A stretch of 35,410 bases of DNA. It comes from Ignavibacteria bacterium (GTDB lineage: Bacteria; Bacteroidota; Ignavibacteria; Kapaibacteriales; Kapaibacteriaceae). Below are positions 35,143 through 35,410 of this stretch, in pieces (the stretch's first letter is position 1; each line of letters begins with the position of its first letter). The translations under genes were made by a program, and so were the position numbers. The notes below the pieces were generated by a model, which was given only the letters and a program-made list of their open reading frames with translations, had not been told where the DNA came from and searched no databases. Location of the stretch: positions 1-35,410 of the forward strand of contig CANGZU010000010.1 of assembly GCA_947458785.1 (NCBI GenBank), written 5' to 3'.

Positions 35143-35410
35143 ATCGCATCCAACTCCGCATACTCATCATCACGGCAATCGCTTTTGTCGCAGTTCAATC
35201 GCATGCCCAAACCCAGAATGCGCGTCTGGGTCTGATCCTGCACGGTGGACTAGACCTGCACATGACGGGCTTTTCGAGAATCCCTGAAGCGGAGAATTGC
35301 TGTCCTGAGTTTACTGGCGGTCAGGGCTCTTTGTTTGGTCTTTCTGCCCAATACCTTGCACCCATGTCGGCTTCGCTTGGCATCGACGTGCGCGTTGGCT
35401 ATTACTCGTC
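35139..35410 (+). CDS. N-terminal part of a second CCPxFTGG outer-membrane barrel protein
   Basis: An ORF missing from the track because it runs off the window: ATG at 35139, overlapping the cargo stop as ATGA, open for 90 codons to the edge. It begins with a signal peptide (MNRIQLRILIITAIAFVAVQSHAQ) and then beta-strand-like sequence (RLGLILHGGLDLHM) with ENCCPEFTGG and YLAPMSASLGIDVRVGYYS. The CCP-x-FTGG block and its distance from the signal peptide match the gene at 28670, so the two are paralogues. Whether it also ends in OmpA domains cannot be seen here. Confidence 0.85.
   Translation, partial: MNRIQLRILIITAIAFVAVQSHAQTQNARLGLILHGGLDLHMTGFSRIPEAENCCPEFTGGQGSLFGLSAQYLAPMSASLGIDVRVGYYS

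Overview
The window looks like ordinary chromosome from a free-living member of the Bacteroidota/Chlorobiota side of the tree; I suspect a Kapabacteria- or Ignavibacteria-like lineage, but that placement is inference. The pointers are two secreted proteins with type IX secretion (T9SS) type A C-terminal sorting domains, TAnnTTTG promoter boxes of the Bacteroidota type, a DUF4175/DUF4159 gene pair, and a VWA-WD40-choice-of-anchor-D protein next to OmpA-type outer-membrane barrels. Base composition is balanced and genes are packed tightly, with many ATGA stop/start overlaps. I see no tRNA, rRNA, insertion sequence, CRISPR array or prophage gene, and no gene-free stretch longer than about 140 bases.

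Layout. 1-3261 (minus): greA (cut by the window edge), then a tgt-yajC-ribBA unit closed by a strong terminator. 3349-3981 (plus): a stand-alone 2-Cys peroxiredoxin with its own terminator. 4047-5153 (minus): mnmA, divergent from a plus-strand group (acyltransferase, thioredoxin, small acidic protein; 5175-6535). 6543-9539 (minus): a beta-propeller T9SS cargo. 9680-12929 (plus): kbl, 3-hydroxyacyl-CoA dehydrogenase and a LolC/E-type permease. 12898-19863 (minus): a five-gene unit yqeY-mutS2-accC-purL-doxX with overlapping or nearly touching genes. 19930-22663 (plus): HAD phosphatase, def and an aldehyde dehydrogenase. 22657-27859 (minus): rsmG, DUF4159, a giant Gln-rich DUF4175-like protein and a four-helix transporter-like protein. 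27959-28612 (plus): nth. 28670-35410 (plus): an outer-membrane cluster made of a barrel protein with two OmpA-like domains, a 1444-residue VWA/WD40/choice-of-anchor-D T9SS cargo, and the start of a second barrel protein sharing a CCPxFTGG motif with the first.

What stands out. The outer-membrane cluster at the right end is the best candidate for an undescribed system: a secreted adhesin or scaffold whose stop codon overlaps the start of a barrel gene, flanked on the other side by a related barrel. At the residue level, the tRNA-guanine transglycosylase has replaced all four canonical zinc ligands, while MnmA carries the three-cysteine CxxC...C pattern associated with [4Fe-4S]-dependent tRNA thiolation. 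At the DNA level, an 11-bp perfect inverted repeat between yqeY and the HAD gene carries a TAnnTTTG box in each arm, and the box facing the HAD gene sits so close to its ATG that the mRNA may be leaderless.

Family assignments come from motif recognition and remembered homologues; no database search was run.
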